Below, in pieces: positions 24,569 to 33,847 of a stretch of DNA of 60,974 bases (the first letter of the stretch is position 1; the number at the start of each line of letters is the position of its first letter). The position numbers were made by a program, and so were the translations under genes. The stretch spans positions 1-60,974 of IMG/VR virus record IMGVR_UViG_3300042922_000258. One strand, given 5' to 3'. The DNA is from a virus. The notes below the pieces were generated by a model. That model worked only from the letters and a program-made list of their open reading frames with translations. It did not search any database and was not told the origin of the DNA.

Positions 24569-24786
24569 TATTCCGTTGCCTCCTTCTTAATCTGCCCGAA
24601 AATCTCCTTAACTCTCTCGGGTTGCAGGATATTGCTAATCACTTCAAATCCCACGACAATCCCTTTAACTTTTTCCGTCACCATGACCATTTCGCCAAGT
24701 TGAACATCGAGAGAAGTTTTGTAAACATACGTACCGCCGGTTGGGATGCCGGATTTTAGATATTGGATTTTGATGTATCTATTCAT
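24568..24786 (-). CDS. Hypothetical early phage protein
   Basis: A 72-residue beta-rich protein (MNRYIKIQYLKSGIPTGGTYVYKTS...LGEMVMV). Its layout resembles short PriA N-terminal-like phage proteins, but this is weak. AAGGAGG precedes the start. Confidence 0.55.
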   Translation of the reverse strand: MNRYIKIQYLKSGIPTGGTYVYKTSLDVQLGEMVMVTEKVKGIVVGFEVISNILQPERVKEIFGQIKKEATE

Positions 24787-25423
24787 GCGATGCAGCCTCC
24801 TTATTGAAAAAGTCCAAGTTGGATGTAAACTCTATGGTTCCGCCGTCAATGGAAACAAACTCAGCCACAACCTTATCAATTTCTCTTAACGACGATGACT
24901 CATATTCTCCGGCTTCTTCGTTGTATTTTTCGAACCAATTTTCTACTCCATCATCAACACTGGTATTTTTGAAAATGAAGCATTCGTAATCATCGGATAA
25001 GTTTTCGACGTCATTCGCAATCTCCAGCCATCTTTCTTTGATGTGCTCTTGTTCTAGTGGATAGTTGCCCTCTTTGGTTTGGTCGTACCTTGGATTAGCT
25101 TCTAAAAATTGTTTAATTCCATCCGCTACAACCTTTTTATCCTTGACAAAGAATATTTGCTGATTGCTCATTTCCCAAATAATGCGGTCAAATAGTGTGT
25201 TGCAATTATTGATTTTATTGTTTAGATTTTTATGTAATTCGCCACCGTCAAAACTACCAATCAAACTCTTTTTAAACCCATACGGCGTTTGAATTTCAAA
25301 ATGAAGATATTTATCTAGTAAAACATCCCATGCGATAGGCGAGAATAACCATGAGTTTCCGTATTCCTTTAATTCCTCGCCTACATAATTCTTATCCATA
25401 ACCCACAAACTACTACGACTCAT
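24779..25423 (-). CDS. Hypothetical phage protein
   Basis: A 214-residue acidic protein beginning MSRSSLWVMDKNYVGEEL. Homologous-looking proteins occur next to SbcC-like ATPases in Firmicutes phages, but no catalytic motif is visible. It is transcribed directly after the ATPase gene with a two-base gap. Confidence 0.65.
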   Translation of the reverse strand: MSRSSLWVMDKNYVGEELKEYGNSWLFSPIAWDVLLDKYLHFEIQTPYGFKKSLIGSFDGGELHKNLNNKINNCNTLFDRIIWEMSNQQIFFVKDKKVVADGIKQFLEANPRYDQTKEGNYPLEQEHIKERWLEIANDVENLSDDYECFIFKNTSVDDGVENWFEKYNEEAGEYESSSLREIDKVVAEFVSIDGGTIEFTSNLDFFNKEAASHE

Positions 25424-25425
25424 TT

Positions 25426-27384
25426 TTACCCCTCCACTCTAATTTCCGCATCGTCGGAAACTGACAATAGTATCATTTGACAATCCATATTCGGAATATT
25501 AAAATCATTAAACCGCTCCTTGTTGTCCACGAATATAGGAGCCTTAACGCTAAAAATTTCTTGCAAGGTTGAAATTATATCCATTCCTGCCATAAGTTGT
25601 TCGGTAGATGAAGTGGTGTTTTCTCCGTATGGACTTCCATGAACCATAGGGATACATACGTTTTCAACTCCATCATTTTTCTGAACTCTGAATAATAACC
25701 ACTTGACAAGCTTGAATTTAGAATTGATGTTTTCGGATAGTAGGTTCATACGAGCCTTCTCGAACTTCTCCAAGATGAAATCTAATCTTTCACACTCAGC
25801 AGCCTTACCGGTTGCAACCCTTAATTCCTCTCGGAGTTCCTCGACTCTATCTTTTGCTTCTTCAATGTGTATCTTGGATGACAACACGCCTTTGACTATT
25901 TCCATTTGGCTTTGAATTTCGGCTTTCTGGGCGGTTAAATTTGCTTTAAGTGTATTTGTATCGATTAGGCTTTCTTCGGTCTCTTTTAAGGCAAATTCGA
26001 GAGCAGTAATGCTAGCCTTGTATCCTAAATAGATTGCGTTCCCAGACAAATCGATCTCGGGTGGGGTAGTGGATAGCTCTGCTTTGACAGCAGCTTCTTC
26101 TTCGGTTAATTTCAAAACCTCTGCGGTCAAGGTTGATAACTGGCTTTCGAGTTCTGCAAGCTTCAGCCTATTCGATGCTAAATCCTCGGAAATCTTCTTA
26201 CCATCCAAATTGATCTGGTGGAGTTTGGCTTTCTTATCCTCTTCAAATTTCACCAATAACTCAGCTTTTTTGTCTACATCGAACTCATTACCACATACCG
26301 GACAGAGGTTTTGCACCTCGTCAAACTCCTTGGCTTTCTCTTCGTAATATCTCTTTTTCGTGACTTCATAGGAAATTTCCCAAGCGGAGATTTTTTCTTT
26401 GAGTAATTCAATTTCTTTGGTGATAGTGTTTTTCTGGTTCGCCTGTTTAAGTAGGCTATAGCTGATACCGTCAAGCTTTGATACAACTTCTCGTTTTTTC
26501 GTTGACAGCAAGTCTTTTGCGGTTCTCTCGGTTTCGTCAATCTTAGTTTTGTAATCGGCTATTTCAGATTTCAGCTTCCCGACTTCCTCATAGGATTTCG
26601 ATGTATCGGATAGCTTTGTCTCAATAGTGGTTGATAATTCCCTCAGTGCTGCTAATGCTAGTTCCTGAGCTGAAAAATCAATCTCAATAATTGACTTCGA
26701 TACTTCATCAATACGAACCGGAATGGTTTCCTGTTGTTGCTTGTAACCTTGCAATGCCTTCTTATTGATCGCTTTGATTTCCTCGATGGATTTACCTTCC
26801 GTTTCCATCTTTGACCGTAATTCGGAAAAACTGCCGTCAAGGGAAAAAACATCTGCATCCGTGATCTGCGCGACTTTCTCAACTAGGAATTTTCTCTGGT
26901 CGTCTTGCTTCTTTGATACGAAAGCATGAGGATTTGTTATCATTTTGAATACTTCATCGTCGATAATCTCGGCAACTTTCTTCTTGTGGTCGGCTTCTTT
27001 GGTCGGAACTTCATTCCAGTAATATTCGTTGGTGTCGCCTTCATAGGTTTCAATCTCGGCACCTCTCTTGCGAACCCAATTTTGTTTCTGAACTTTGCGG
27101 ATTGTGATTTCTCTGCCGTCAACCGAAAGGGTGATTTCTCCAACTACATCAACATGGTCAATTGGAACTCCGTCTTTGTCATATCTACGAGGACAAAATT
27201 GTTTACCCTCGGAATTGCCAGTGGAAGATTTGCCGAACAACACCCAATTGAAACAGTCAACTATACTTGATTTACCTCTATAATTTTGTGCGAACACTCT
27301 TGTTAATTGAGTAAAGCTTAATGTGATGATCTGAAAAATCTTGAAATTCTCCATATGTATTGACTTTAGAATTATTTCTCTCAT
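25426..27384 (-). CDS. SbcC/Rad50-like ATPase
   Basis: A 652-residue ABC-type ATPase: N-terminal FKIFQIITLSF and P-loop AQNYRGKSSI (first Gly of Walker A replaced by Ala), long coiled coils interrupted at about residue 360 by the zinc-hook motif LCPVCGNEF, then a C-terminal signature-like region and Walker B IFVDNKERF. The coiled coils are much shorter than in cellular SbcC. No SbcD-type nuclease lies nearby; the calcineurin-like protein at 44920-46206 or the MBL protein may be partners (inference). Confidence 0.85.
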   Translation of the reverse strand: MREIILKSIHMENFKIFQIITLSFTQLTRVFAQNYRGKSSIVDCFNWVLFGKSSTGNSEGKQFCPRRYDKDGVPIDHVDVVGEITLSVDGREITIRKVQKQNWVRKRGAEIETYEGDTNEYYWNEVPTKEADHKKKVAEIIDDEVFKMITNPHAFVSKKQDDQRKFLVEKVAQITDADVFSLDGSFSELRSKMETEGKSIEEIKAINKKALQGYKQQQETIPVRIDEVSKSIIEIDFSAQELALAALRELSTTIETKLSDTSKSYEEVGKLKSEIADYKTKIDETERTAKDLLSTKKREVVSKLDGISYSLLKQANQKNTITKEIELLKEKISAWEISYEVTKKRYYEEKAKEFDEVQNLCPVCGNEFDVDKKAELLVKFEEDKKAKLHQINLDGKKISEDLASNRLKLAELESQLSTLTAEVLKLTEEEAAVKAELSTTPPEIDLSGNAIYLGYKASITALEFALKETEESLIDTNTLKANLTAQKAEIQSQMEIVKGVLSSKIHIEEAKDRVEELREELRVATGKAAECERLDFILEKFEKARMNLLSENINSKFKLVKWLLFRVQKNDGVENVCIPMVHGSPYGENTTSSTEQLMAGMDIISTLQEIFSVKAPIFVDNKERFNDFNIPNMDCQMILLSVSDDAEIRVEG

Positions 27385-27408
27385 TCTTTATTGCCCTCCT
27401 TATTTGAT

Positions 27409-27440
27409 ATCATGGGAGCCTATCGCTAAACTCCCATGAT
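27409..27440. repeat. Intergenic inverted repeat
   Basis: A perfect 10-bp stem, ATCATGGGAG (27409-27418) with CTCCCATGAT (27431-27440), sits between the 852-residue gene and the ATPase gene. It lacks a U-run in either direction, so it is more likely an RNA processing/attenuation hairpin or protein site than a full terminator. Confidence 0.5.
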
Positions 27441-27450
27441 TGAATTGGTG

Positions 27451-30009
27451 TTACTGGATTTTTTTGATGCCTTTTTCGCCTATGCAAAACGCTTTACCAT
27501 TTGACAGCACCACATAATAGTCTCCGCCAAAATCATGTTTACCTTGTCCTACTACGATGCCAGTGTCGCCGTTCTTGGGGCTATATCCCTTCACGAATTT
27601 GGATGTGAAGTCTTTTGCATTGGTTTCAATAAACGTACGGTAATAACTACATGTTTTGCCACTGTCAACAACCCTGACGGTATCGCCAACCTCGATCGTT
27701 TCGGGTGTTGGCTCGGATTTAATCTCTGGATTGATTTCTGGTTGATAATTTTCAAGGACTACATATTCGTTTAAGTTGGCATATTTACGGATTTTGTTTT
27801 TGTAATATGCACATCCATCAAAATATGTATAATCTGACTTAACGACTTGAAGAATGTCACCGTTTTTGTATTCGTTTTCTCCGCTGCCATTATTCGCTAC
27901 AATCTCGATATACTCACCGATTTCAGCCTTACGAGAAACTCTCTTAACCTCTGGCTTGGCTTCTTCGATGATGATGTATTCTTGGTGACGGTCATAAAAC
28001 CAATTTTTATGATCACCCTGTACGGCATCACTAGCTACCGATGTTACTGTTTGAACATCTCCATTATTAACCACTGGACCATGTCCACTATTAACCTTAA
28101 CCACCTTAATTTTGTCGCCAACCTTTGCTTTTTGGAAAGGCTGCTTGACAATAGGCTCTTCCTTGACAGTGGGTTCTTCGGGTATGTAGTTTTCAAGGAC
28201 GACATATTCAGTGCCGGTTAGTTTAGTTTGGTTTTTTAATCCATAATGATTACCTTTTGCTTTAATGATTATGTAATAGTTACTTACATCAACTACGCAA
28301 GCGATATCTCCGTTTTTATAGCCATGACCAGTAGCGTGAATAACCTTAATCCATTCCCCAACCCTTGCCGGACGTTTGACTTCCTTGACAGTGGGCTTGT
28401 CCTCTGGGATGTAACCTTCGAGAACGACATACTCGCTTTCCTCTAAATAGCAGCCGATTTCATCTTTGTAATGAGGATGTTTCCATGTAGTGGGGATAAT
28501 TTGCAGTATGTCACCGTTTTTGTAATTATCCTTGGTGTTATGGGCATTAACAACCCTTACCCACTCCCCGGCCTTTGCATGGCGTTTAGCTTCCTTGACA
28601 ACAGGTTTTATAGTTGTTTCTGTAGGTTCAACAACTTTGCCCTCGAAACATTCATTTGACCAAGAATGATATGTATGCGTTCCGCCTTTATATCTCATTG
28701 CGCCAACTTTCTCGGCGTACCAAGCATCAACGATTTCAATGATTGTTCCGGCTTGCGATTTCATTTCGTTTAAAATAGTCAAATCTTTAAAATCTGATAT
28801 TTTGTTTAAATTCTCACGAACCTTTACTTTATCGCCGATTGCGTATGAAGATTGCTTGATGATGACGGGTGATGGGATTTCTTTGACGGTGGATTTTGAT
28901 GGGGTGTAGTCGATTTTGTTTTTTTTATCAGCAGTACCGTACATCAATCCACCATTAGAGTCGCAACTATACGATGTTTTAAATTTGTAGGCTTCCCATC
29001 TGGTTTCTTTTTGCTCTGTAATTGGTCTTTGACCAGTACACCATTTAATTCCATGCTCATCACATTCCTTCAAAAACTCCCTAGCCTTTTCCACGGTATC
29101 GCAATGCACTGCGAATTTGCCGGATTTGAAGGATTGCCAATCGAACATGTCTGTATGTTCTGCGTATGCCTCAATTTCATCTTCACCTACATACCAACAT
29201 TCACTTCCGTTGTATTTTTTGCCATTAATAGTGATGGCTTTCCATTTTGGACAGTGACCCGATTCAATAAGTTTGATAATTTCACCTATTGGAAAACAAT
29301 GTCCGGATTTTTTCGCAACAACTTTAACCTTATCCCCAACCTTAAAATCCTTTGCTGTCAATGAAACATCCTTCACAGCTTCTGCAACTTTCTTTACCGC
29401 TTTCACAACCGGAGCCGCATCAATTGTCACGGTGATGTTTTTCACATCCTCACCCATCAATCTCTTGACAGCCAGTTTCTTGCCGATCTCAAAATCAAAT
29501 ATGTCTGAAGGATTGCAAGTTGCTTTTGCGGATTTAACGAACTTCCCATTCTCGGTCAATGTTGCAATTACTTCTCTACCTTTTGCGGTAATGGTAATTA
29601 GTTGAGACTGTGGTTCAAATAATTTCAGACTATCTGCAAAATGCCAATAACATTTTTCTGTGTTGCGATGAATTCCATGAATACCATTGCCGTCATGCAG
29701 TCCCGGTATGTGACTATCGTATTCAACTAAAGTATCGCATCCGCTATTTCCAGAATAAATCACAGTGCCTTTTCCAAATTTCTTATTTAAAATTTTGTCT
29801 CCGACATTAAATTTCAAATCTTTTTCCTCCTTAACTTCTTCAACCTTCGCCCAGTTATTAGTTTTCTGAAAGTCCTCAACACTTTCATATCTGCAACTTT
29901 CAAATCTATCCAGCATCGTTACCCCATTGACAAATTCGTAAACCTTACCCTTTGTTAAAAGTCCATCTTCACTTTCCAATGCTCTCATTTTGAAATTTCT
30001 CTTAATCAT
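27451..30009 (-). CDS. Large protein of tandem SH3/KOW-like repeats, unknown function
   Basis: An 852-residue protein with no enzyme motif. About eight copies of a 50-60-residue unit built on [EK]-x-G-[DE]-x-[IV]-[RK]-V-V ... Y-x-N-G-D-I-x-x-V occur at roughly 68-145, 223-276, 388-459, 478-532, 548-604, 627-683, 695-753 and 772-852, separated by Pro/Glu/Val linkers and often ending EYVVLENYIPE. Four repeats are close copies (VGEWIKV, AGEWVRV, IGEYIEI, VGDKIKV). This looks like a string of small beta barrels, which often bind protein, RNA or ligands. It is the largest early gene. Possible roles are a scaffold or sponge. Confidence 0.7.
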   Translation of the reverse strand: MIKRNFKMRALESEDGLLTKGKVYEFVNGVTMLDRFESCRYESVEDFQKTNNWAKVEEVKEEKDLKFNVGDKILNKKFGKGTVIYSGNSGCDTLVEYDSHIPGLHDGNGIHGIHRNTEKCYWHFADSLKLFEPQSQLITITAKGREVIATLTENGKFVKSAKATCNPSDIFDFEIGKKLAVKRLMGEDVKNITVTIDAAPVVKAVKKVAEAVKDVSLTAKDFKVGDKVKVVAKKSGHCFPIGEIIKLIESGHCPKWKAITINGKKYNGSECWYVGEDEIEAYAEHTDMFDWQSFKSGKFAVHCDTVEKAREFLKECDEHGIKWCTGQRPITEQKETRWEAYKFKTSYSCDSNGGLMYGTADKKNKIDYTPSKSTVKEIPSPVIIKQSSYAIGDKVKVRENLNKISDFKDLTILNEMKSQAGTIIEIVDAWYAEKVGAMRYKGGTHTYHSWSNECFEGKVVEPTETTIKPVVKEAKRHAKAGEWVRVVNAHNTKDNYKNGDILQIIPTTWKHPHYKDEIGCYLEESEYVVLEGYIPEDKPTVKEVKRPARVGEWIKVIHATGHGYKNGDIACVVDVSNYYIIIKAKGNHYGLKNQTKLTGTEYVVLENYIPEEPTVKEEPIVKQPFQKAKVGDKIKVVKVNSGHGPVVNNGDVQTVTSVASDAVQGDHKNWFYDRHQEYIIIEEAKPEVKRVSRKAEIGEYIEIVANNGSGENEYKNGDILQVVKSDYTYFDGCAYYKNKIRKYANLNEYVVLENYQPEINPEIKSEPTPETIEVGDTVRVVDSGKTCSYYRTFIETNAKDFTSKFVKGYSPKNGDTGIVVGQGKHDFGGDYYVVLSNGKAFCIGEKGIKKIQ

Positions 30010-30011
30010 AA

Positions 30012-30233
30012 TTACTTCCTCCCTCTATTCTTTAAAAAGTTGATAAGTTTCTGAAATGGCTTGTCCTTCTTTGGAATGTTTACCTTGGCTTGCTGATTGT
30101 TAAGTCGCTTGGACTTAAATTTCCATTTGCCTTGGCGTATTCTGAGTTCTTTCCATAGGTAACGGAACAGCTCAACGCCTCCGTGTTGCTTGTATGCTTT
30201 ATGCCTTAAAATTGATCTCTGCAATTTTCTCAT
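30012..30233 (-). CDS. Small basic protein, unknown function
   Basis: A 73-residue, very basic protein (RKLQRSILRHKAYKQHGG...KWKFKSKRLNNQQ). It may bind nucleic acid. GGGG-type ribosome site. It precedes the tandem-repeat gene by two bases. Confidence 0.6.
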   Translation of the reverse strand: MRKLQRSILRHKAYKQHGGVELFRYLWKELRIRQGKWKFKSKRLNNQQAKVNIPKKDKPFQKLINFLKNRGRK

Positions 30234-30302
30234 TGATTTGCATTCCCCTTTCTGATATGATTAAAATAGAATATTTACCTTTGCCCCTTTTGGTTTGCCG
30301 AC

Positions 30303-30533
30303 CTATTGGGGTTTTCTTTTGTATAAACCTTGCCATTCGCTTACATTTTCTTCGTGGTCAACCAGAACCTTGTGAGCCATCATGCAAATTAGCGTGAGTA
30401 ATGCGAATAAAATTTCAAGCATTAGGACTATTATCCATTCCTTGACAGCATCACCATAAAGAAACGGCGTGAAGAACAAACAAGTGAAAAATATTATTCC
30501 GAACATAATGCAGATTGCTTTTAAAATTTTCAT
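30303..30533 (-). CDS. Two-helix membrane protein
   Basis: A 76-residue protein with two membrane segments (about 4-24 and 33-54) and a charged tail. Unknown role; it could be a superinfection or lysis-modulating protein. Its start overlaps the stop of 30530-30757. Confidence 0.6.
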   Translation of the reverse strand: MKILKAICIMFGIIFFTCLFFTPFLYGDAVKEWIIVLMLEILFALLTLICMMAHKVLVDHEENVSEWQGLYKRKPQ

Positions 30534-30757
30534 TCGACTTCCTCCGTCCTTTGGATTATCATCTCTGAGACTGAGGCACCATTGACTGAAGAAAAACTAT
30601 AAACAAAACCGCTGTCAATGCAAAACGCTGAGTAATATTCGTCGCTGTCTACTGCAATGTTGAGCATTCCAATTTCATTTTCCTCGGCAATTTTCTGGAT
30701 TGCTTCAAGGTGGGGTTTTAATTGTTCGGTGATCGCGGTCCATTGTGATTTATCCAT
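30530..30757 (-). CDS. Hypothetical early phage protein
   Basis: A 75-residue protein MDKSQWTAITEQLKPHLEA with an AGGGAGG site: one helix followed by a beta-rich half. No family recognised. Confidence 0.55.
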   Translation of the reverse strand: MDKSQWTAITEQLKPHLEAIQKIAEENEIGMLNIAVDSDEYYSAFCIDSGFVYSFSSVNGASVSEMIIQRTEEVE

Positions 30758-30769
30758 ATCAACACCTCC

Positions 30770-30997
30770 CTATCTTGCATATTGCGGATGTTTTGACTTC
30801 CAGTTCTTGCGGTTCTTTAAATCCTTAAATCTGTTTTCACTATGTCCGTAATAAAGACTTTGACAATCGAGCCAAAATTTCTTCGGCGAAAATTTATTGA
30901 TTGTTTCGCTCCATTGCTTCAATTCTTCCAGTGTTAATACCTTTTGGCTTTTAACCGCCTTACTAAATCTAATTTCGTTTCTACTTGCCTTTTTCAT
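30770..30997 (-). CDS. Small basic protein, unknown function
   Basis: A 75-residue Lys/Arg-rich protein (MKKASRNEIRFSKAVKSQK). GGAGG precedes the start, which overlaps the transglycosylase stop (ATGA). Possible nucleic-acid binding only. Confidence 0.55.
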   Translation of the reverse strand: MKKASRNEIRFSKAVKSQKVLTLEELKQWSETINKFSPKKFWLDCQSLYYGHSENRFKDLKNRKNWKSKHPQYAR

Positions 30998-31539
30998 TTC
31001 TTTTCCTCCTTTAATTTATTAAACTTTTTCATTACTTCTCTGCTGTAACTACTTGAATAAACACCTCCGTTCCATAACTCCCTAGTTCGTGTCTCTCCCA
31101 TGTTGTAGCTCATAAGTACCCTATGTAAATCCAAGTACTTTGCTGTCAAAAGTGAAATGATGTAGGTTCCGGCTTGAATATTCTGCTTGGCATCGTAAAA
31201 ATCCGTGATACCCAATTCGCCCTCTAACCACTCATAATTACATGAATTAATTTGCATCAATCCTTTATCATGCGTGCCGTTATCGTTAGTGTTATAAGCT
31301 TGAACATCTCCATTGCTTTCACCGTCGACGATTGCTTTGATTAAGTCACTGTCGACCCCATAGACAGCCGAATAATAATTTATGTATGTTTCTATTGGAG
31401 ATAACTCCTTGACGGCTGTAATTGAACTGTAGACTTCTAGGCTGATATTTATTCCGGCAACCGGTTCCTCGTAGGCTTGTACGGTTTTTGGTGGCAAGAA
31501 TAGCAATACAAGTGGTATCATTAGTAAGAATTTTTTCAT
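30994..31539 (-). CDS. Secreted lytic transglycosylase (SLT-like)
   Basis: A 181-residue protein with signal peptide MKKFLLMIPLVLLFL and an SLT/lysozyme-like domain: DSDLIKAIVDGESNGD (catalytic Glu), KGLMQINSCNYEWL, AGTYIISLLTAKY and MSYNMGETR. It is encoded early, far from the lysis genes, so it may serve a membrane complex. VirB1-type transglycosylases open the wall for conjugation machines, and a T4SS-like cassette lies at 36917-40041. A host-wall remodelling or superinfection role is also possible. Confidence 0.8.
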   Translation of the reverse strand: MKKFLLMIPLVLLFLPPKTVQAYEEPVAGINISLEVYSSITAVKELSPIETYINYYSAVYGVDSDLIKAIVDGESNGDVQAYNTNDNGTHDKGLMQINSCNYEWLEGELGITDFYDAKQNIQAGTYIISLLTAKYLDLHRVLMSYNMGETRTRELWNGGVYSSSYSREVMKKFNKLKEEKK

Positions 31540-31574
31540 ATCATCCTCCTTAGAAGTTGCTTTTCAAACAACTT

Positions 31575-31820
31575 TTATCCCAAAAAAATTTGATCCAATG
31601 TAATCGGAGCATCACCGTTTTTCTTCGCCCTCTTGTTCAGCTCTTGATAGATTATCATTTGTTCATCAAAATCAAAAGGCGTAATTCTATTAACCTTATG
31701 ATTATATGATGATAAGCAAACACCTAGTAATTTAGCCATATTGCCTTGTGTTAATCCATATTTCTTTCTTAGTTTTTCAAGTTCAAAAAACTTTTCTTTT
31801 TTTATTTGAGCAGCACGCAT
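31575..31820 (-). CDS. Cro/antirepressor-type HTH protein
   Basis: An 81-residue protein from MRAAQIKKEKFFELEKL (start 31820, AAAGGAG upstream). The segment LRKKYGLTQGNMAKLLGVCLSSYNHKVN is an XRE helix-turn-helix. It is the first gene of the minus early operon, divergent from the repressor at 32030-32329, so the Cro position of the switch. Confidence 0.8.
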   Translation of the reverse strand: MRAAQIKKEKFFELEKLRKKYGLTQGNMAKLLGVCLSSYNHKVNRITPFDFDEQMIIYQELNKRAKKNGDAPITLDQIFLG

Positions 31821-31882
31821 ATATCTTCTCCTTTCTGTATATATTGTTACAAGATGTTGCTTCAAGCGCAACCTGTAACCAT

Positions 31883-31911
31883 ATATTACATCTTTGCTTA
31901 ATTATTGTCAA
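31883..31911 (-). promoter_or_regulatory. Early leftward promoter with operator-like repeats
   Basis: Minus strand: TTGACA (31911-31906), a 17-base spacer, TAATAT (31888-31883). GTTGC-type repeats flank it: GTTGC/GCGCAAC around 31856-31872 and GTTGCGT at 31921-31927 and 31953-31959, likely operators for the XRE pair. This drives the whole early operon. Confidence 0.7.
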
Positions 31912-31921
31912 TACTTTTTTG

Positions 31922-31950
31922 TTGCGTTTTTTTAATTATTTCTATATAAT
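31922..31950 (+). promoter_or_regulatory. Repressor-side promoter
   Basis: TTGCGT (31922-31927), a 17-base spacer and a perfect TATAAT (31945-31950) reading into the repressor gene. The -35 box is part of a GTTGCGT repeat, so autoregulation is likely. Confidence 0.7.
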
Positions 31951-32029
31951 AAGTTGCGTGGGATTAATATTAACAAATAAACCCATATTTCAAAAGATAA
32001 AATAAAAATTAGTCAAAAGGAGATGTATC

Positions 32030-32329
32030 ATGGAAAATATTAATAAAAGACTTATTCAATTAAGGGAGGAACGCGGATTAAACGGAGTTGAAATGGCAAA
32101 AAAATTAGGTGTAAACAAATCAACTATCGCTAGATATGAATCGGGAGAAATCAAACCAAATTTAGATATGATGATTGTGATTACACAAATGTTTGGGGTT
32201 AGCCTTGATTGGCTTGCCGGATATGATACAACGACCTCCGCTTCGTATGAACCAGTTATAAGAGAATGTATCAAAGCAAACATTTCCCCCGAAAGATTAA
32301 TGCAAGCTGTTAAACTTTTAAAAGGATAA
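32030..32329 (+). CDS. CI-like XRE repressor
   Basis: A 99-residue protein with N-terminal XRE HTH (LREERGLNGVEMAKKLGVNKSTIARYESGEIKPN) and a short C-terminal part without a peptidase domain. It is divergent from the early operon and followed by the integrase, the usual place for the lysogeny repressor. Two other XRE repressor loci exist in this genome. Confidence 0.85.
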   Translation: MENINKRLIQLREERGLNGVEMAKKLGVNKSTIARYESGEIKPNLDMMIVITQMFGVSLDWLAGYDTTTSASYEPVIRECIKANISPERLMQAVKLLKG

Positions 32330-32367
32330 AACATTAAACCGGCTTAACTACTGAAAGGATGATATAC

Positions 32368-33588
32368 TTGAAATACGAATATCTAGACTATAAATATACG
32401 ACTTATTATAATGAGACCCTTAATTTGTGGGTTTCTGCAATCAACATGGGCAAGGATACTTTTGGAAAAAGAAAACGCAAAGTACTATACGGAGACACCG
32501 AAAAGGATGTTATTAAAAAAGCAAATTCAATTATAATTGACATGAATAATGGAGATTATATGGAACCAAACAAGGATTCCCTTATATGCTTCTTAAAGGA
32601 ATACCACAGAATTAGAGCCGGATGCGATATGTGGAAACCAAACTATAAAATGCCGGAAGACGCTAAATGGGAAGAAAACACAGCTTTGCTGAACAAAATG
32701 TATATTGACGTTCACTTCGAACCTTATTTTAAGGAAATAAAACTTACCGATATTAAACCGGTCACACTGGACAAGTTTTATAATTATAAACTATCAACAC
32801 CGGGTGAATATGAAGTTATGATAAAAGGCAAAAAGGTAAAAAAGGAACGTCCTCCGCTTAGCATGAATACCGTTATTAAGTTGGATAAGTTTCTCAAATC
32901 ATCCTTTTACTATGCTATAAAAAATGGGATGTTGAAAAATAACCCAACGACTGGAGTTGTCGTTCTTGGCAAGAAGAAAAAATATAAGCCAACCGTATTC
33001 AATAAGGAACAGTTTTTAAAACTACTTCAATCGGTTGAGGGCACGGATGATGAAATCCCTATTATTTTAGGTGGAGGATGCGGCCTTAGACGAGGGGAAA
33101 TATTCGGGCTTAAATGGGAAAATGTTGATTTTGATTCCGGTACGATTACAATTGAAAACACAATGATAAGATTTAAGAGCACGAAAGATAAAGATGGTGC
33201 TAAGAATGAACAAAGCGCAAGAACTATAATTATTCCAAAATATGTTTTGGACACATTAAATAATTATAAAATTAAAATAAGCCCAAATGATGCTGACAAG
33301 ATTATAACAAGGTGGAAACCTGGAAGCTACTCAGAACGGTACGGCATATTATTAGACCGCTTCGATTTACCTCATACAAGATTGCATGACCTACGTCACT
33401 ACAATGCAGTTATTATGATGAATAAGGGCATTCCGGATAAGGCCGCAGCAGAATTTTTAGGCCATAAAGATACGCAGATGCTACACGATGTATACCAGCA
33501 TGTCCAAGAAGAAATGAAACAGAAAACAGCTGATACCATTAATGAAATGTTTAAAAAGAAAAATAGCCATGAACCCCGGGAAGAGTAG
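32368..33588 (+). CDS. int: Phage integrase (tyrosine recombinase)
   Basis: A 406-residue Tn916-type integrase. Catalytic residues: GCGLRRGEIFGLKW (Arg), HDLRHYNAV (HxxR), GHKDTQMLHDVYQHV (His and the Tyr). The start is TTG 32368: AAAGGA lies eight bases upstream, whereas the ATG at 32359 would be too close. attP lies 60 bases downstream. It integrates the genome into a tRNA-Leu-like gene. Confidence 0.92.
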   Translation: MKYEYLDYKYTTYYNETLNLWVSAINMGKDTFGKRKRKVLYGDTEKDVIKKANSIIIDMNNGDYMEPNKDSLICFLKEYHRIRAGCDMWKPNYKMPEDAKWEENTALLNKMYIDVHFEPYFKEIKLTDIKPVTLDKFYNYKLSTPGEYEVMIKGKKVKKERPPLSMNTVIKLDKFLKSSFYYAIKNGMLKNNPTTGVVVLGKKKKYKPTVFNKEQFLKLLQSVEGTDDEIPIILGGGCGLRRGEIFGLKWENVDFDSGTITIENTMIRFKSTKDKDGAKNEQSARTIIIPKYVLDTLNNYKIKISPNDADKIITRWKPGSYSERYGILLDRFDLPHTRLHDLRHYNAVIMMNKGIPDKAAAEFLGHKDTQMLHDVYQHVQEEMKQKTADTINEMFKKKNSHEPREE

Positions 33589-33649
33589 ATGGCTATAAAT
33601 TTGGCTATATAACAATTTTGATATATTTCCAAAATCGCTGAAACCCTTA

Positions 33650-33706
33650 TGCAGTCGAGGGGACTTGAACCCCTACCCAGAAACCCGGACTAGATCCTTA
33701 GTCTAG
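33650..33706 (-). other. attP core: 3' half of a tRNA-Leu-like gene
   Basis: Read on the minus strand, from 33706 to 33650, this is an anticodon stem-loop (stem CTAGA/TCTAG, loop CTAAGGA, anticodon AAG), a variable region, a perfect T-arm (AGGGG-TTCAAGT-CCCCT) and the acceptor 3' strand CGACTGC plus A. No D-arm or 5' acceptor is present, so it is not a whole tRNA. It lies directly behind the integrase, as expected for an attP that restores the 3' end of the target tRNA. Being intact, it shows that the assembled molecule is the circular, unintegrated form. Confidence 0.85.
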
Positions 33707-33847
33707 CCGGGTACATAATCTAGAAGCCTTTAAAATGGCTACTTCCGTTGATTTTATTGACTTTTAAGCAGTTGCGCAAAATCATTTTAATGATGCTCCC
33801 TACGCAATTTATCAGTGTATATAAAACCATTTGGCTATAATTTTTGG

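Noticed and set aside
33650-33760. A complete tRNA-Leu gene
   Set aside because: No D-arm or 5' acceptor strand pairs with CGACTGC; only the 3' half is present.
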